A stretch of 64,000 nt of DNA from Alteraurantiacibacter buctensis (GCF_009827655.1 NZ_WTYV01000002.1:806657-870656), one strand, 5' to 3'. Shown: positions 17,490 through 28,510, counted from the stretch's first letter. Numbers and translations: made by a program. The notes: a model not told the origin generated them from the sequence alone.

Positions 17490-18134
17490 TTACTGCTTCT
17501 CGAACGCCACGGTGATGTTAAGGTCCACATCGTCGCCGATGCCGAACGGCACGCCCCAGCCCATGTTCCATTCGGAACGCTTGATGGTGGTGGTGCCGTG
17601 GAAGCCCACGGTTTCCTTGCGGCTCATGCCGTTGGTGCCGTTGCCCGACAGTTCGGCCTGGATGGTGACCGGCTTGGTCACGCCGTTCAGGGTCAGGTTG
17701 CCCATGATGTGCGCGGTACGCGGGCCGGTGGAGTGGACGGCGGTGGAGACGAAGCGGGCCGGGGCCGGATCCGGGCCGAAGAAGTCCGGCGCGCCACCAT
17801 CACGGCCGGCGCGCAGCAGGTGGTCCTTCAGGCCGGCGCTGGGCACGGTCACCGAAGCGACCGGAATGGTCACATCGACGCTGGAATTGCTGATGTTTTC
17901 GACATCCAGGTTCAGCGTACCGGCCACATCGCCAAAGATGCCGAAGTAATCGTTGAAGCCGAGGTGGCTGACGCTCCAGCCGACCAGCGAGTGGGCGGCG
18001 TCGGTGCTGTAGGTGCCCGAGGTGGGGGCGGGCGGGGCCGCCGGGGCAGCGGGGGCGTTCTGTGCCTGCAGCGCGCCAACGGACAGGGTGGCCACGCCAG
18101 CGGCGGCGGCCAGGGCAAACAGGGTCTTGCGCAT
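17490..18134 (-). CDS. YceI family periplasmic protein
   Basis: A 214-residue protein with a Sec signal (about 1-24, ending ALQA-QN) and an Ala/Pro linker. The YceI/lipocalin-like beta-barrel starts at TYSTDAAHSLVGWSVSHLGF. Further family features are FGDVAGTLNLD, FVSTAVHSTG, HIMGNLTLNGVTKPVTI and the final SEWNMGWG plus DDVDLNITVAFEK. YceI barrels bind polyisoprenoid-type ligands and are often induced by alkaline or osmotic stress. The ligand here is unknown. It stands between ilvC and leuA with a terminator on each side, so it is a monocistronic insertion in a branched-chain amino-acid neighbourhood. Confidence 0.93.
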   Translation of the reverse strand: MRKTLFALAAAAGVATLSVGALQAQNAPAAPAAPPAPTSGTYSTDAAHSLVGWSVSHLGFNDYFGIFGDVAGTLNLDVENISNSSVDVTIPVASVTVPSAGLKDHLLRAGRDGGAPDFFGPDPAPARFVSTAVHSTGPRTAHIMGNLTLNGVTKPVTIQAELSGNGTNGMSRKETVGFHGTTTIKRSEWNMGWGVPFGIGDDVDLNITVAFEKQ

Positions 18135-18246
18135 TGAGCGATCCTCTCAGTGAAACTTGTGGCGCGCAATGTGGCGGGCCTTGGCGGCCTTGTCCAGCGG
18201 CACCAAAGGGCAGTTTGTCGCGAATTGTCGCATTCTTGCCGGAATC

Positions 18247-18273
18247 AAAAAGGCCCCCGCCGTGGCAGGGGCC
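18247..18273 (-). terminator. Rho-independent terminator of ilvC
   Basis: A 9-bp stem (GGCCCCTGC with GCGGGGGCC, one U-G) with a 4-nt loop at 18252-18273, followed on the minus strand by TTTTT. It lies 26 bp past the ilvC stop. Confidence 0.9.
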
Positions 18274-18298
18274 TCTTGTCGATGGGCGGTGAGGCCGA

Positions 18299-19700
<1,402 letters not shown>

Positions 19701-19701
<1 letters not shown>

Positions 19702-20219
19702 CAGGCGGCCTCCGGACCCCGCATCATGCCGACAACGCCGGTGCGGCCCACTTCCACAAGCCCCAGTTCGCGCATCAGGGCGATGAAGCTGTCGACCTTG
19801 TCCGGCGGGCCGGTGATCTCGAAGATGAAGCTGCCGGTGGTTGTATCCACGGGCCGCGCGCGGAAGATATCGGCCAGGCGCAGGGCTTCTACCCGCTTCT
19901 CGCCCACGCCGGACACCTTCACCAGCGCCAGCTCGCGTTCCACGTGCGGGCCGGCCTGGGTCAGGTCAACCACGCGGTGGACGGGAACCAGCCGGTCAAG
20001 CTGGGCCTCGATCTGGTCGATCACGTGCGGCGGGCCGTTGGTGACGATGGTGATGCGGCTGACCGAGTGGTTTTCCGAGATATCGGCCACGGTAAGGCTG
20101 TCGATATTATAGCCGCGCGCGGTGAACAGCCCGGCGATCTTGGCCAGGATCCCGGCCTCGTTATCGACCGTGATGTTGAGCACGTGGCGCTCGGCTTCGC
20201 TCTGCTTGATTTTCATCAT
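19701..20219 (-). CDS. ilvN: Acetolactate synthase small (regulatory) subunit
   Basis: A 172-residue regulatory subunit of AHAS (also called IlvH). The N-terminal ACT domain reads HVLNITVDNEAGILAKIAGLFTARGYNIDSLTVA (seen as its two strands and helix), which binds valine for feedback inhibition. The C-terminal ALS_ss domain has ELALVKV and FEITGPPDKVDSFIALMRELG. The start at 20219 is supported by an SD GAGG 5 nt upstream. It follows ilvB by 7 bp, giving a tight operon. Confidence 0.97.
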
Positions 20220-20226
20220 GGTATCC

Positions 20227-21975
20227 TCAGACCAGCGCCTTCGCTTCATCGTCCAGCGTGCCGGCCACCTGGTCGCCATAGAGCAGCATTTCGGTGTGCG
20301 CCGCGCCGCTGGGGATCATCGGGAAGCAGTTGGCTTCCTTGGCCACCATGCAATCGACCATCACTGGCCCGTCGTGGTCGATCATCGCCTGGATGCCGGC
20401 GTCCAGCTCGTCTTCGCTGGTGATGCGGATGCCCTTCCAGCCATAGGCTTCGGCCAGCGCCACGAAATCGGGCAGGCTATCGGAATAGCTGTTCGAATAG
20501 CGGCTTTCATAGGTCAGTTCCTGCCACTGGCGTACCATGCCCATGTATTCGTTGTTGAGGATGAACACCTTCACCGGCAGGCGGAACTGGCTGGCGGTGC
20601 CCATTTCCTGGATGTTCATCTGGATCGATGCTTCGCCGGCCACGTCGATCACCAGCTTGCCGGGATTACCCAGTTGCGCGCCGATGGCGGCGGGCAGGCC
20701 ATAGCCCATCGTGCCCAGGCCGCCGCTGGTGAGCCAGCGGTTCGGCTCGACGAAGCCGAAGTACTGCGCGGCCCACATCTGGTGCTGGCCTACCTCGGTG
20801 GTGATCACGGGATCCAGCTTGTGGGTCAGGGCGTGGAGCCGCTCGATCGCCTTCTGCGGCATGATCATGCCGTCCTTGCTCTTGGCAGGATAGGCCAGGC
20901 TGTCGCGCGCGCGCCAGCCGGCCAGGCGGGCGTTCCATTCGGACAGGTCCTGGGCTTTCCGGTTCCCCCAGCACTCGATCATCTGCTCCAGGACCGTGGC
21001 GCAATCGCCCACGATGCCCAGGTCCACCGGCACCACCTTGTTGATCGAGGCGCGGTCGATATCGATGTGGATCTTGGTGGAATCGGGGCTGAATGCGTCA
21101 AGGCGGCCGGTGACCCGGTCATCGAAGCGCGCACCGATGTTCACCATCACGTCGCACTGGTTCATCGCCATGTTGGCTTCCAGCGTGCCGTGCATGCCCA
21201 GCATCCCCAGCCAGGCCGGGTGATCGGACGGGAACGAACCAAGGCCCATCAGCGTGGACGTTATGGGCGCGCCGGTCAGCGCCTGGAAGCGGCGCAGCAG
21301 CTCGCTGGCGCGCGGGCCGGAATTGATCACGCCGCCGCCGGTGTAGAAGATCGGCGCCTTGGCATTGGCGATCAGCTCAACCGCCTCGGCAATCTCCTCC
21401 GGCGGGGCGACCATGCGCGGGTTATAGCGGCGATGGCGCTGGATCGGCGCATCGCTCCACGGCGCAGTGGCAACCTGCACGTTCTTGGGAATGTCGATCA
21501 CGACCGGGCCGGGACGGCCGGTGGTGGCGATCTCGAACGCCTCGTCGATCGTGGCGGCCAGTTCTGCCGGGTCCTTCACCAGATAGTTGTGCTTGGTGCA
21601 GTGGCGGGTGAGGCCGATCGTGTCGGCTTCCTGGAATGCATCGGTGCCGATCAGGTTGGTTGCCACCTGGCCGGTGATGACCACCAGCGGGATCGAATCA
21701 AGGAAGGCATCGGCAATGCCGGTGATGGCGTTGGTCGCGCCGGGGCCGCTGGTGACCAGGACCACGCCGGGCTTGCCGGTGGAACGGGCATAGCCTTCCG
21801 CAGCATGGGCCGCGCCGGCTTCGTGCCGCACAAGGATGTGGCGGATACGATCATCCGAAAACAGCTCGTCATAGATCGGCAGCACCGCGCCACCGGGGTA
21901 GCCGAAGACGAATTCCACGCCCTGGCGGACCAGCGTTTCGCACAGGATGGCCGCGCCGCTGCGTTCCTGGGTCAC
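20227..21975 (-). CDS. ilvB: Acetolactate synthase large (catalytic) subunit
   Basis: About 582 residues from GTG 21975, preceded by GGAGAA at ideal spacing (8 nt). A TTG at 21996 would add 7 residues but has no SD. It is a ThDP enzyme: the N-terminal PYR domain has FGYPGGAVLPIYDEL with the catalytic-Glu region VRHEAGAAHAAEGYAR, then a FAD-binding middle domain, and a C-terminal PP domain with DVAGEASIQMNIQEMGTA and FILNNEYMGMVRQWQEL. The Mg/ThDP motif reads AGEAS instead of the textbook GDGS. It is otherwise intact, so this is probably lineage-normal. First gene of ilvB-ilvN-orf-ilvC. Confidence 0.97.
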   Translation of the reverse strand: MTQERSGAAILCETLVRQGVEFVFGYPGGAVLPIYDELFSDDRIRHILVRHEAGAAHAAEGYARSTGKPGVVLVTSGPGATNAITGIADAFLDSIPLVVITGQVATNLIGTDAFQEADTIGLTRHCTKHNYLVKDPAELAATIDEAFEIATTGRPGPVVIDIPKNVQVATAPWSDAPIQRHRRYNPRMVAPPEEIAEAVELIANAKAPIFYTGGGVINSGPRASELLRRFQALTGAPITSTLMGLGSFPSDHPAWLGMLGMHGTLEANMAMNQCDVMVNIGARFDDRVTGRLDAFSPDSTKIHIDIDRASINKVVPVDLGIVGDCATVLEQMIECWGNRKAQDLSEWNARLAGWRARDSLAYPAKSKDGMIMPQKAIERLHALTHKLDPVITTEVGQHQMWAAQYFGFVEPNRWLTSGGLGTMGYGLPAAIGAQLGNPGKLVIDVAGEASIQMNIQEMGTASQFRLPVKVFILNNEYMGMVRQWQELTYESRYSNSYSDSLPDFVALAEAYGWKGIRITSEDELDAGIQAMIDHDGPVMVDCMVAKEANCFPMIPSGAAHTEMLLYGDQVAGTLDDEAKALV

Positions 21976-22018
21976 TTTAACTTCTCCAACTTCCAATGTG
22001 CTTCGGGCTGAAATGATC

Positions 22019-22048
22019 GGCCCGGCGCGATCTGCGTCGCACCGGGCC
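22019..22048 (-). promoter_or_regulatory. Strong hairpin in the ilvB leader
   Basis: An 11-bp stem (22019-22029 with 22038-22048, one G-U) with an 8-nt loop in the untranslated region, 43 nt before the ilvB GTG. There is no U-tract, and no leader ORF with Ile/Val/Leu codons was found, so it does not look like a classical attenuator. It may be a stability or pausing element. Confidence 0.45.
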
Positions 22049-22083
22049 TCTCCCTCTCCAACCGGAAAACTCGTGTGAGCGGC

Positions 22084-22112
22084 CTGCTAGGCGACACAAA
22101 ATGCCATGTCAA
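22084..22112 (-). promoter_or_regulatory. Putative ilvB promoter
   Basis: Minus-strand TTGACA (22112-22107), a 17-bp spacer and TAGCAG (22089-22084). The -35 is perfect and the -10 is weak, as often in alphaproteobacteria. It would give a leader of about 100 nt containing the 22019-22048 hairpin. It sits directly behind the miaA stop. Confidence 0.4.
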
Positions 22113-22115
22113 CTC

Positions 22116-23063
22116 TTAGTTGCGGAATAATATTTCAAAGTCATCGCGCAAATCGACATTTTCAGGCTGCTTGCGCGGCCATTCCGCTGGCGGCTGGTGG
22201 CGCAGCCAGGTGTATTGCCGCTTGGCATAGTTGCGCGTGGCTTGCTGGCCCATGGCAATCGCCTCCTCGCGGCTCCACGATCCGTGCGAGCAGCCGGCAA
22301 TCTCGCGCACGCCGATGGCGCACATCACCGGCAGCAGCGGATCGAGCCGGCGATCGAGCAGGGCTTCCACTTCCTCCACCGCACCGCTGTCCATCATCCG
22401 CGCGAAGCGGGCATCACAGCGGGCGTAAAGCGCTTCACGCTCGGGCAGCAGCACCATGGGGGCGAGGGTGATCTGATCGCCGATGCCGCCAACCTTGTGC
22501 TTCTGCCATTCCTTGAGCGACTTGCCGGTGGATCGGACCACCTCCAGTGCGCGCGACGTACGTTGTCGGTCACCCCGGTTGAGCTGCAGGGCATAGCCGT
22601 AGTCCTCCTGCAGCAGAGCGGCATATATCTGCGGCGGCGTCATCGCCCGCACCGCCTCGCGCACGGTGTCGTGGATCGGCGGGACCGGGGCGATGCCATC
22701 CAGCAGGGTGCGGATATAGAGGCCCGTGCCGCCCACCAGTATCGGCACCGCCCCGGCCGCATGGGTGCGGGCAATTTCCGCCTTCGCCGCTTCGGCCCAC
22801 TCGGCGGCCGAGCATGCGTCGGCCCCGTCCCAGGCACCGAACAGCCTGTGTGGCACGCCGCGCATCTCTTCGGCCGAGGGACGCGCGCTCAGCACCCGCA
22901 GGTCGGCATAGACCTGCGCACTGTCGGCGTTGATGACCACCGCCTCGCGCCCGGCATCCTGCAGGGCCAGCGCCAGCCGCACGGCCAGATCGCTCTTGCC
23001 GCTGGCGGTCGGCCCTGCAATGAGCGCGAGCCTTCTCAAGTCCGGAGTATGATCCTTGCTCAT
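22116..23063 (-). CDS. miaA: tRNA dimethylallyltransferase MiaA
   Basis: A 315-residue enzyme that adds dimethylallyl to A37 of tRNAs reading UNN codons. The N-terminal P-loop LIAGPTASGKSDLAV, then the DSAQVY motif (catalytic Asp), the VGGTGLYIR segment, and the RGDRQRTSRALEV region follow in order. The C-terminal part ends with AIGVREI and NYAKRQYTWLRHQ, which binds the anticodon arm. The ATG at 23063 is the family start (MSKDHTPDLRRLALIAGP). The 5' end overlaps that of the divergent serB by 8 bp. Confidence 0.96.
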   Translation of the reverse strand: MSKDHTPDLRRLALIAGPTASGKSDLAVRLALALQDAGREAVVINADSAQVYADLRVLSARPSAEEMRGVPHRLFGAWDGADACSAAEWAEAAKAEIARTHAAGAVPILVGGTGLYIRTLLDGIAPVPPIHDTVREAVRAMTPPQIYAALLQEDYGYALQLNRGDRQRTSRALEVVRSTGKSLKEWQKHKVGGIGDQITLAPMVLLPEREALYARCDARFARMMDSGAVEEVEALLDRRLDPLLPVMCAIGVREIAGCSHGSWSREEAIAMGQQATRNYAKRQYTWLRHQPPAEWPRKQPENVDLRDDFEILFRN

Positions 23064-23937
23064 TGCCCGCCTGATAGCAGACACCGCCGCCCTGGAAACA
23101 CGGCTGGATGCCTTTGCCGCCGATCTCGCGGCCCGGGGGCTGGCGATGGCAGGCGCGCAACTGCTGGATGCCGGCAGTGATGTACTGGAGATCTCCTCGC
23201 CTGACGATGACATGGAGGCCTTCCGCGCTGCCGTTGACACGCATTTCGCCCCCAGCGATGCCATCCTGGCCCGCGCGCCCATTGCCGTGCCGCAAGTGTT
23301 CGTCAGCGACATGGATTCGACCATGATCGGGCAGGAATGCATCGACGAACTGGCCGACTATGCCGGCATCAAGGACCAGATCGCCGCCATTACCGAACGG
23401 GCGATGCAGGGCGAACTCGATTTCGAATCGGCCCTGCGCGAGCGGGTGGGCCTGCTGGCCGGGCTGGATGAGGCCGCCATTGGCCAGTGCCTGGCCGAAC
23501 GCATCCGCCCCAATCCGGGTGCCCGCACCTTGGTGGAGACGCTTAAGCATCGCGGTTGCCGCACCGTGCTGGTGACCGGCGGCTTCCACCATTTCGCCGA
23601 TCCGGTGGCCGAGATGATCGGCTTCGAACGCGTGGTCGGCAACCGGCTCGATGTGGCCGACAGCAAGTTGACCGGCGGGCTGGTGGGCGCCATCTGCGGC
23701 AGCGCCACCAAGCAGGGTGTGCTGGAGGAGGAAATCGCCCTGCTCGGCGGCGAGGTGGTCAGCATGGCCGCGGGTGACGGGGCCAATGACATCCCGATGT
23801 TGCAGGCCTCCACCTACGGCATGGCCTACTACGCCAAGCCCAAGGCGCGGCTGGCGGCCAACGGCTGGGTGGACCGTGGTGACCTGACCGCGCTGCTCAA
23901 GCTGCTGGGCATTTTCCAGAACGACTGGGTGGGCTGA
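23056..23937 (+). CDS. serB: Phosphoserine phosphatase SerB
   Basis: A 293-residue HAD-family enzyme, last step of serine synthesis. An N-terminal ACT-like domain (about 1-80) is followed by the phosphatase core: DMDSTMIGQECIDELAD (nucleophile and acid Asp), VTGGFHHFA (motif II) and GDGANDIPML (motif IV). The start is TTG at 23056, supported by CGGAG 8 nt upstream. No ATG in frame precedes the ACT region. Its first 8 bp overlap the 5' end of miaA on the other strand, so each promoter must lie inside the other gene. Confidence 0.95.
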   Translation: MLIARLIADTAALETRLDAFAADLAARGLAMAGAQLLDAGSDVLEISSPDDDMEAFRAAVDTHFAPSDAILARAPIAVPQVFVSDMDSTMIGQECIDELADYAGIKDQIAAITERAMQGELDFESALRERVGLLAGLDEAAIGQCLAERIRPNPGARTLVETLKHRGCRTVLVTGGFHHFADPVAEMIGFERVVGNRLDVADSKLTGGLVGAICGSATKQGVLEEEIALLGGEVVSMAAGDGANDIPMLQASTYGMAYYAKPKARLAANGWVDRGDLTALLKLLGIFQNDWVG

Positions 23938-23940
23938 GGG

Positions 23941-26187
23941 TCAGCTTTCCATCCACTCCCTGAAGAAGCCCAGATTGGCCTGCTTCAGGTCACCGATCTG
24001 GACCCCGAACAGGCAGTCACCACCCACGGTGCCCAGGCGCCGCAGGCCGGAGCTGGCGGTGTCCTCGTTGCGGGTGCCCTTGGCGATCTGAGCCTGGAAG
24101 GCGGCCACATCGGGCACGGTGATGATATAGCGGCCCTGGTCCTCGCCAAACCACCAGCGGGCGGGGTTGTAGTCGGGGTGGTTGTCGACCTCGGCGCCCA
24201 GGCCGCTGGCCATGGCCATTTCCGCCAGCGCCACGGCCATGCCGCCGTCCGACACGTCGTGCACCGCGTTGACCAGGCCGGCATCGATCAGTTCACGGAT
24301 GAACTCGCCGTTGTACTTTTCCAGCGTCAGGTCCACCGGCGGCACGCGGCCTTCCTCGCGTCCGTGGATCTCGCGCAGCCACAGGCTGCGACCTACCAGG
24401 CTGCGGGCGTGGATCGGGGTGGCCCAGGGCTCGGCACCCATCAGGAAGATCGCATCGCCTTCCTGCTTGAAGGGCATGGTCATCATGGTGGCATAGTCGG
24501 CAATAACGCCCACGCCGCCGATGGCCGGGGTGGGCAGGATGGCGCTGCCGCCGCCGGTGGCCTTGCTTTCGTTATAGAGGGACACGTTGCCGCTCACGAT
24601 CGGGAAGTCGAGCGTGCGGCAGGCCTCGCCCATGCCTTCCAGCGCGTGGACCAGCTGGGCCATGATTTCGGGCCGCTGCGGGTTGGCGAAGTTGAGGCAG
24701 TTGGTCACCGCCAGCGGCCTCGCGCCAACGGCGCACAGGTTGCGATAGGCCTCGGCAATGGCCTGCTTGCCGCCTTCGTAGGGGTCGGCAAAGACATAGC
24801 GCGGCGTGCAATCGGTGGTGATGGCCAGCGCCTTGCGGGTGCCGTGGACGCGCACCACACCGGCATCGCCGCCGGTTTGCAGCGTATCGGCACCCACCTG
24901 GCTGTCGTACTGCTCCCAGATCCACTTGCGGCTGGCGAGATCCGGGCAGGCCAGCAGCTTCAGCAGGTCAGCGCCGATATCGCTGCCGTCTTCCGCGCCG
25001 TTGGGCACGTTTTCAAGCGGCTTCGTGCCGGCCCATTCGCGGTACTCGGCCTTGGAGATATAGGGCCGGTCATATTCCGGCGCGTCGGCGGCCAGCGGCC
25101 CCAGCGGAATGTCGCAGACCACTTCGCCGTTCCATTCCAGCACCATGTGGCGGCTGTCGGTCACCTCGCCGATCACGGCAAAGTCGAGCTCCCACTTGCG
25201 GAAGATCGCCTCGGCCATGGCCTCCTTGCCGGGCTTCAGCACCATGAGCATCCGCTCCTGGCTTTCGCTAAGCATCATTTCGTAAGGCGTCATGCCCTCT
25301 TCGCGGCAGGGCACCATATTCATGTCCAGCCGGATACCGGTTTCACCGTTGGTGGCCATTTCCACGCTGGAGCTGGTCAGGCCCGCCGCGCCCATGTCCT
25401 GGATGGCGACGATGGCATCGGTGGCCATCAGTTCCAGGCAGGCCTCGATCAGCAGCTTCTCGGTGAAGGGGTCACCCACCTGGACCGTGGGGCGCTTTTC
25501 CTCGGCATCCTCGCCAAAGTCGGCGCTGGCCATGGTCGCGCCGTGAATGCCGTCACGCCCGGTCTTGCTGCCGACATAGACGATGGGGTTCCCCACGCCG
25601 GTGGCGGCCGAGTAGAAGATCTTGTCTGCATCGGCCAGGCCCACGGTCATCGCGTTGACCAGGATGTTGCCGTCATAGGCGGCATGGAAGTTCGTCTCGC
25701 CGCACACGGTGGGCACGCCCACGCAGTTGCCATAGCCGCCGATGCCGGCCACCACGCCGTGCACCAGGTGCTTCATCTTGGGGTGGTCCGGCCGGCCGAA
25801 GCGCAGGGCATTGGCATTGGCGATAGGTCGCGCACCCATGGTGAACACGTCGCGCAGGATGCCGCCGACCCCGGTCGCCGCGCCCTGGTAGGGCTCGATA
25901 TAGCTGGGGTGGTTGTGGCTCTCCATCTTGAAGATGGCGGCCTGGCCATCGCCGATGTCGATCACCCCGGCGTTCTCGCCCGGCCCGCAGATTACCCACG
26001 GGGCCTGCGTCGGCAGCTTCTTCAGGTGCAGGCGCGATGACTTGTAGCTGCAATGTTCCGACCACATGACCGAGAAGATGCCGAGCTCAACCAGGTTGGG
26101 CTCGCGGCCGAGCGCGTGTAGCACGCGCGCGTATTCGTCTTCGGACAGCCCGTGCTGGGCAACGATCTCGGGAGTGATCTGGGACAT
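23941..26187 (-). CDS. purL: Phosphoribosylformylglycinamidine synthase subunit PurL
   Basis: A 748-residue small-type PurL (as in Bacillus and alphaproteobacteria), which needs PurQ and PurS, not encoded in this window. It converts FGAR to FGAM. Features: the N-terminal [32 protein letters not shown], then the ATP/Mg segments [28 protein letters not shown], and repeated AIRS-type halves ending with [17 protein letters not shown]. The start ([14 protein letters not shown]) is typical. It converges with serB, stops 3 bp apart, and no terminator was seen between them. Confidence 0.98.
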   Translation of the reverse strand: MSQITPEIVAQHGLSEDEYARVLHALGREPNLVELGIFSVMWSEHCSYKSSRLHLKKLPTQAPWVICGPGENAGVIDIGDGQAAIFKMESHNHPSYIEPYQGAATGVGGILRDVFTMGARPIANANALRFGRPDHPKMKHLVHGVVAGIGGYGNCVGVPTVCGETNFHAAYDGNILVNAMTVGLADADKIFYSAATGVGNPIVYVGSKTGRDGIHGATMASADFGEDAEEKRPTVQVGDPFTEKLLIEACLELMATDAIVAIQDMGAAGLTSSSVEMATNGETGIRLDMNMVPCREEGMTPYEMMLSESQERMLMVLKPGKEAMAEAIFRKWELDFAVIGEVTDSRHMVLEWNGEVVCDIPLGPLAADAPEYDRPYISKAEYREWAGTKPLENVPNGAEDGSDIGADLLKLLACPDLASRKWIWEQYDSQVGADTLQTGGDAGVVRVHGTRKALAITTDCTPRYVFADPYEGGKQAIAEAYRNLCAVGARPLAVTNCLNFANPQRPEIMAQLVHALEGMGEACRTLDFPIVSGNVSLYNESKATGGGSAILPTPAIGGVGVIADYATMMTMPFKQEGDAIFLMGAEPWATPIHARSLVGRSLWLREIHGREEGRVPPVDLTLEKYNGEFIRELIDAGLVNAVHDVSDGGMAVALAEMAMASGLGAEVDNHPDYNPARWWFGEDQGRYIITVPDVAAFQAQIAKGTRNEDTASSGLRRLGTVGGDCLFGVQIGDLKQANLGFFREWMES

Positions 26188-26259
26188 GGCCAGAGCCCTT
26201 AACGGGAGCGGCGGGGAGTCGCTAGTCCCCCCGGCGCGCGATGGCCGGGGTTTTCCCCC

Positions 26260-26661
26260 TCACGGGGTTAGCCGCAGTACGGCCCACGTGGCGACGCCGG
26301 ATGCAACGGCGGTGGCGAAAGTGCCCCAGGCAATATCGGTCAGGCTGATGTGGGTGGCCCACACCTTCATCACCGCCTGCGAGGTGAGGTCGAATGTGGC
26401 ATAGCACAGCGCCCCCAGCAGCGCGCCGTTGAGCAGGGCGGTGGCGACCGAGCCCGCCTCAACCCCCGGACGGATCGCAAACCAGACCATGCCGGCAATG
26501 TAGATCAGGTAGAACACCAGAGCGGGTGCCAGCCGGAAGCTGTCTGCCAGGATCTCCCCGATTACCGGGCGGTAGAGGTTCGGCCCGGCCCAGCGCAGCC
26601 ACAAGGCATCCAGCGCACCGAAGGCAATGGTGGCCGCGGCATAGGCGATAATCCACTTCAT
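26260..26661 (-). CDS. DUF2177 family membrane protein
   Basis: A 133-residue inner-membrane protein with four predicted helices (about 3-24, 45-63, 72-90 and 108-128). DUF2177 features seen: LDALWLRWAGPNLYRPVIGEIL near the N-terminus, FYLIYIAGM, and the LLGALCYATFDLTSQAVMK segment followed by ISLTDIAWGTF. Function unknown in the family. It is divergent from xseB, with 61 bp between the starts. Confidence 0.9.
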   Translation of the reverse strand: MKWIIAYAAATIAFGALDALWLRWAGPNLYRPVIGEILADSFRLAPALVFYLIYIAGMVWFAIRPGVEAGSVATALLNGALLGALCYATFDLTSQAVMKVWATHISLTDIAWGTFATAVASGVATWAVLRLTP

Positions 26662-26722
26662 GCGTTTCTCCCGGCAGGTGCGGCAGCTTGACCGCTTGCC
26701 CTGTGAGCGTCAATGGTCGCGC

Positions 26723-26971
26723 ATGGTCGAAACCAACGCTGAAATTGCCGCCCTCAGCTTCGAAGACGCCTTGCGCGCGCTGGAAGACGTGGTGCGCCGG
26801 CTGGAAAGCGGCGAGGTGCCGCTGGACGAATCGATTTCCCTCTACGAGCGGGGCGAAGCGCTGCGGGCCCACTGCCAGGCACGCCTGGATGCGGCGCAGG
26901 CGCGGATCGAGAAGATCGTGGCCGGCCCCGATGGTCGCGCCTCCGCCACCGTACCCTTCGATCCGGACTGA
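26723..26971 (+). CDS. xseB: Exodeoxyribonuclease VII small subunit
   Basis: An 82-residue XseB, all-helical: SFEDALRALEDVVRRLESGEVPLDESI followed by YERGEALRAHCQARLDAAQARIE, the signature of the small subunit that binds XseA (not in this window). The complex degrades single-stranded DNA. The start at ATG 26723 (MVETNAEI) is chosen because upstream codons do not match the family. ispA follows after 7 bp, the common xseB-ispA pairing. Confidence 0.95.
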   Translation: MVETNAEIAALSFEDALRALEDVVRRLESGEVPLDESISLYERGEALRAHCQARLDAAQARIEKIVAGPDGRASATVPFDPD

Positions 26972-26978
26972 GGCGGGG

Positions 26979-27884
26979 ATGGGGCTTACACTTGCCGATA
27001 ACGTCCTGGCTGAAGGACTGAAACGCATCCAGCGCGAGGTGGACGCCGCGTTCGATGTGATCCTGCCGGTGCCTGGCGATGCCCGCGCCCGGCTGGTGGA
27101 AGCCATGCGCTATGCTGCCATCGGCGGCGGCAAGCGGGTACGCCCGCTGCTGGTGGCGACCGTGGCGGGGATGTACGGCGCCAGCCGCAGCGCCGCCGTG
27201 CGCGCCGGTTGTGCGATCGAGGCGATCCACGTCTATTCGCTGATCCATGATGACCTGCCGTGCATGGATGACGACGCCATGCGCCATGGTAAACCCACGC
27301 TGCACGTGCAGTTCAACGAGGCGCTGGCCGTGCTGGCGGGCGATTCGCTGCACGCGCTGGCCTTCGAACTGCTGGCCGGTCATGAGGTATCGAGCGACCC
27401 CTTCATCCGCGCCGAACTGGTCTGCTGCCTGGCCAAGGCCAGCGGCCACAACGGCATGGCCGGCGGGCAGGTGATGGACATGGCGGCCGAGGAAGAGCAG
27501 TTCGACCTCCAGGGCGTCACCCGCCTGCAGCAATTGAAGACCGGTGCCCTGCTGATGTGCGCGGTGGAAATGGGCGCCATTCTGGGCAAGGTGCCAGAGG
27601 AAGGCCGCCACCACCTGCGCGCCTATGCCCGCGACATCGGCCTCGCTTTCCAGATCGCCGACGACCTGCTGGATCACGAGGGTGACGAGAAGCTGGCCGG
27701 CAAGGCGCTGCGCAAGGACGAAGGGCAGGGCAAGGCCACTTTCGTTTCCCTGATGGGCCCGGAAAAGGCCCGCGAACAGGCGCGGTTCCTGTCGGAGCAA
27801 GCGATCGGCCATCTGGCGGTGCATGGCGCTGAGGCAGACCTGCTGCGGGCGCTGGCACGCTATATTGTCGAGCGTGACCATTGA
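26979..27884 (+). CDS. ispA: Polyprenyl (farnesyl) diphosphate synthase
   Basis: A 301-residue trans-prenyltransferase making FPP from IPP and DMAPP. The first Asp-rich motif is in HDDLPCMDDDAMRHGKPT, preceded by GGGKRVRPLL. The second is in FQIADDLLDHEGD. An aromatic residue five before the first motif (VYSLIHDD) fits a short-chain (C15) product. Operon xseB-ispA-coaD: the stop overlaps the coaD ATG (TGATG). The dxs gene that often follows ispA is absent here. Confidence 0.95.
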   Translation: MGLTLADNVLAEGLKRIQREVDAAFDVILPVPGDARARLVEAMRYAAIGGGKRVRPLLVATVAGMYGASRSAAVRAGCAIEAIHVYSLIHDDLPCMDDDAMRHGKPTLHVQFNEALAVLAGDSLHALAFELLAGHEVSSDPFIRAELVCCLAKASGHNGMAGGQVMDMAAEEEQFDLQGVTRLQQLKTGALLMCAVEMGAILGKVPEEGRHHLRAYARDIGLAFQIADDLLDHEGDEKLAGKALRKDEGQGKATFVSLMGPEKAREQARFLSEQAIGHLAVHGAEADLLRALARYIVERDH

Positions 27885-28396
27885 TGGTGGAACGTATCGG
27901 CCTCTATCCCGGCACCTTCGACCCCTTCACCCTGGGCCATGCCGACATCATGCGGCGCGGGGCCAAGCTGGTGGATCGTTTGATCGTGGGCGTCACCACC
28001 AATCCCAGCAAGGACCCGATGTTCACCCCGCAGGAGCGGATGGACATGGTGCGGTCAGAAGTGGCGCGGCTTGGTTTGGCCAATGTCGAGGTCAAGGGTT
28101 TCGATGCCCTGCTGATGGACGTGGCCGAGCGGGAAGGGGCCAGCATCATCGTGCGCGGCCTGCGCGCGGTGGCGGACTTCGAGTACGAATACCAGATGGC
28201 CGGGATGAACCAGCAGCTCAACTCCCGCATCGAGACCGTGTTCCTGATGGCCGACATCAGCCTGCAGCCCATCGCCAGCAAGCTGGTGAAGGAAATCGCC
28301 TTCTATGGCGGCGATGTCAGCCGCTTCGTCAGCGCGCCGATCTGCGAGGCGGTGGTGGCGCGGGTGGAGAAGATCGGCCGCAAGGGCGAACGCTAG
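27884..28396 (+). CDS. coaD: Phosphopantetheine adenylyltransferase
   Basis: A 170-residue nucleotidyltransferase that makes dephospho-CoA from 4'-phosphopantetheine and ATP. The N-terminal YPGTFDPFTLGHADIMRRG contains the (H)xGH-type motif (TLGH), the middle has IIVRGLRAVADFEYEYQMAGMNQQL, and the later ISLQPIASKLVKEIAFYGGDVSRFV stands for the usual ISSTLVR region. The ATG overlaps the ispA stop by one base, so translation is coupled. Confidence 0.96.
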   Translation: MVERIGLYPGTFDPFTLGHADIMRRGAKLVDRLIVGVTTNPSKDPMFTPQERMDMVRSEVARLGLANVEVKGFDALLMDVAEREGASIIVRGLRAVADFEYEYQMAGMNQQLNSRIETVFLMADISLQPIASKLVKEIAFYGGDVSRFVSAPICEAVVARVEKIGRKGER

Positions 28397-28510
28397 GTTC
28401 GCCAGATCGGGCCATCCCCCGCGCAAAGTGCCATGTTCATTGAACTGTCAGCCCCAAGCCACTAGGGCTGCACCCGACGTATTCCCGCAAGGACCAGACA
28501 AGCTCCCGTG

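Noticed and set aside
21976..22112. Leader peptide with branched-chain codons before ilvB
   Set aside because: No ORF of suitable length with Ile/Val/Leu clusters exists between the putative promoter and the start.
20122..26040. Long open frames antisense to ilvB and purL (about 620-630 codons each)
   Set aside because: Same artefact: the opposite strand of high-G+C genes. No start, SD or composition typical of a gene.
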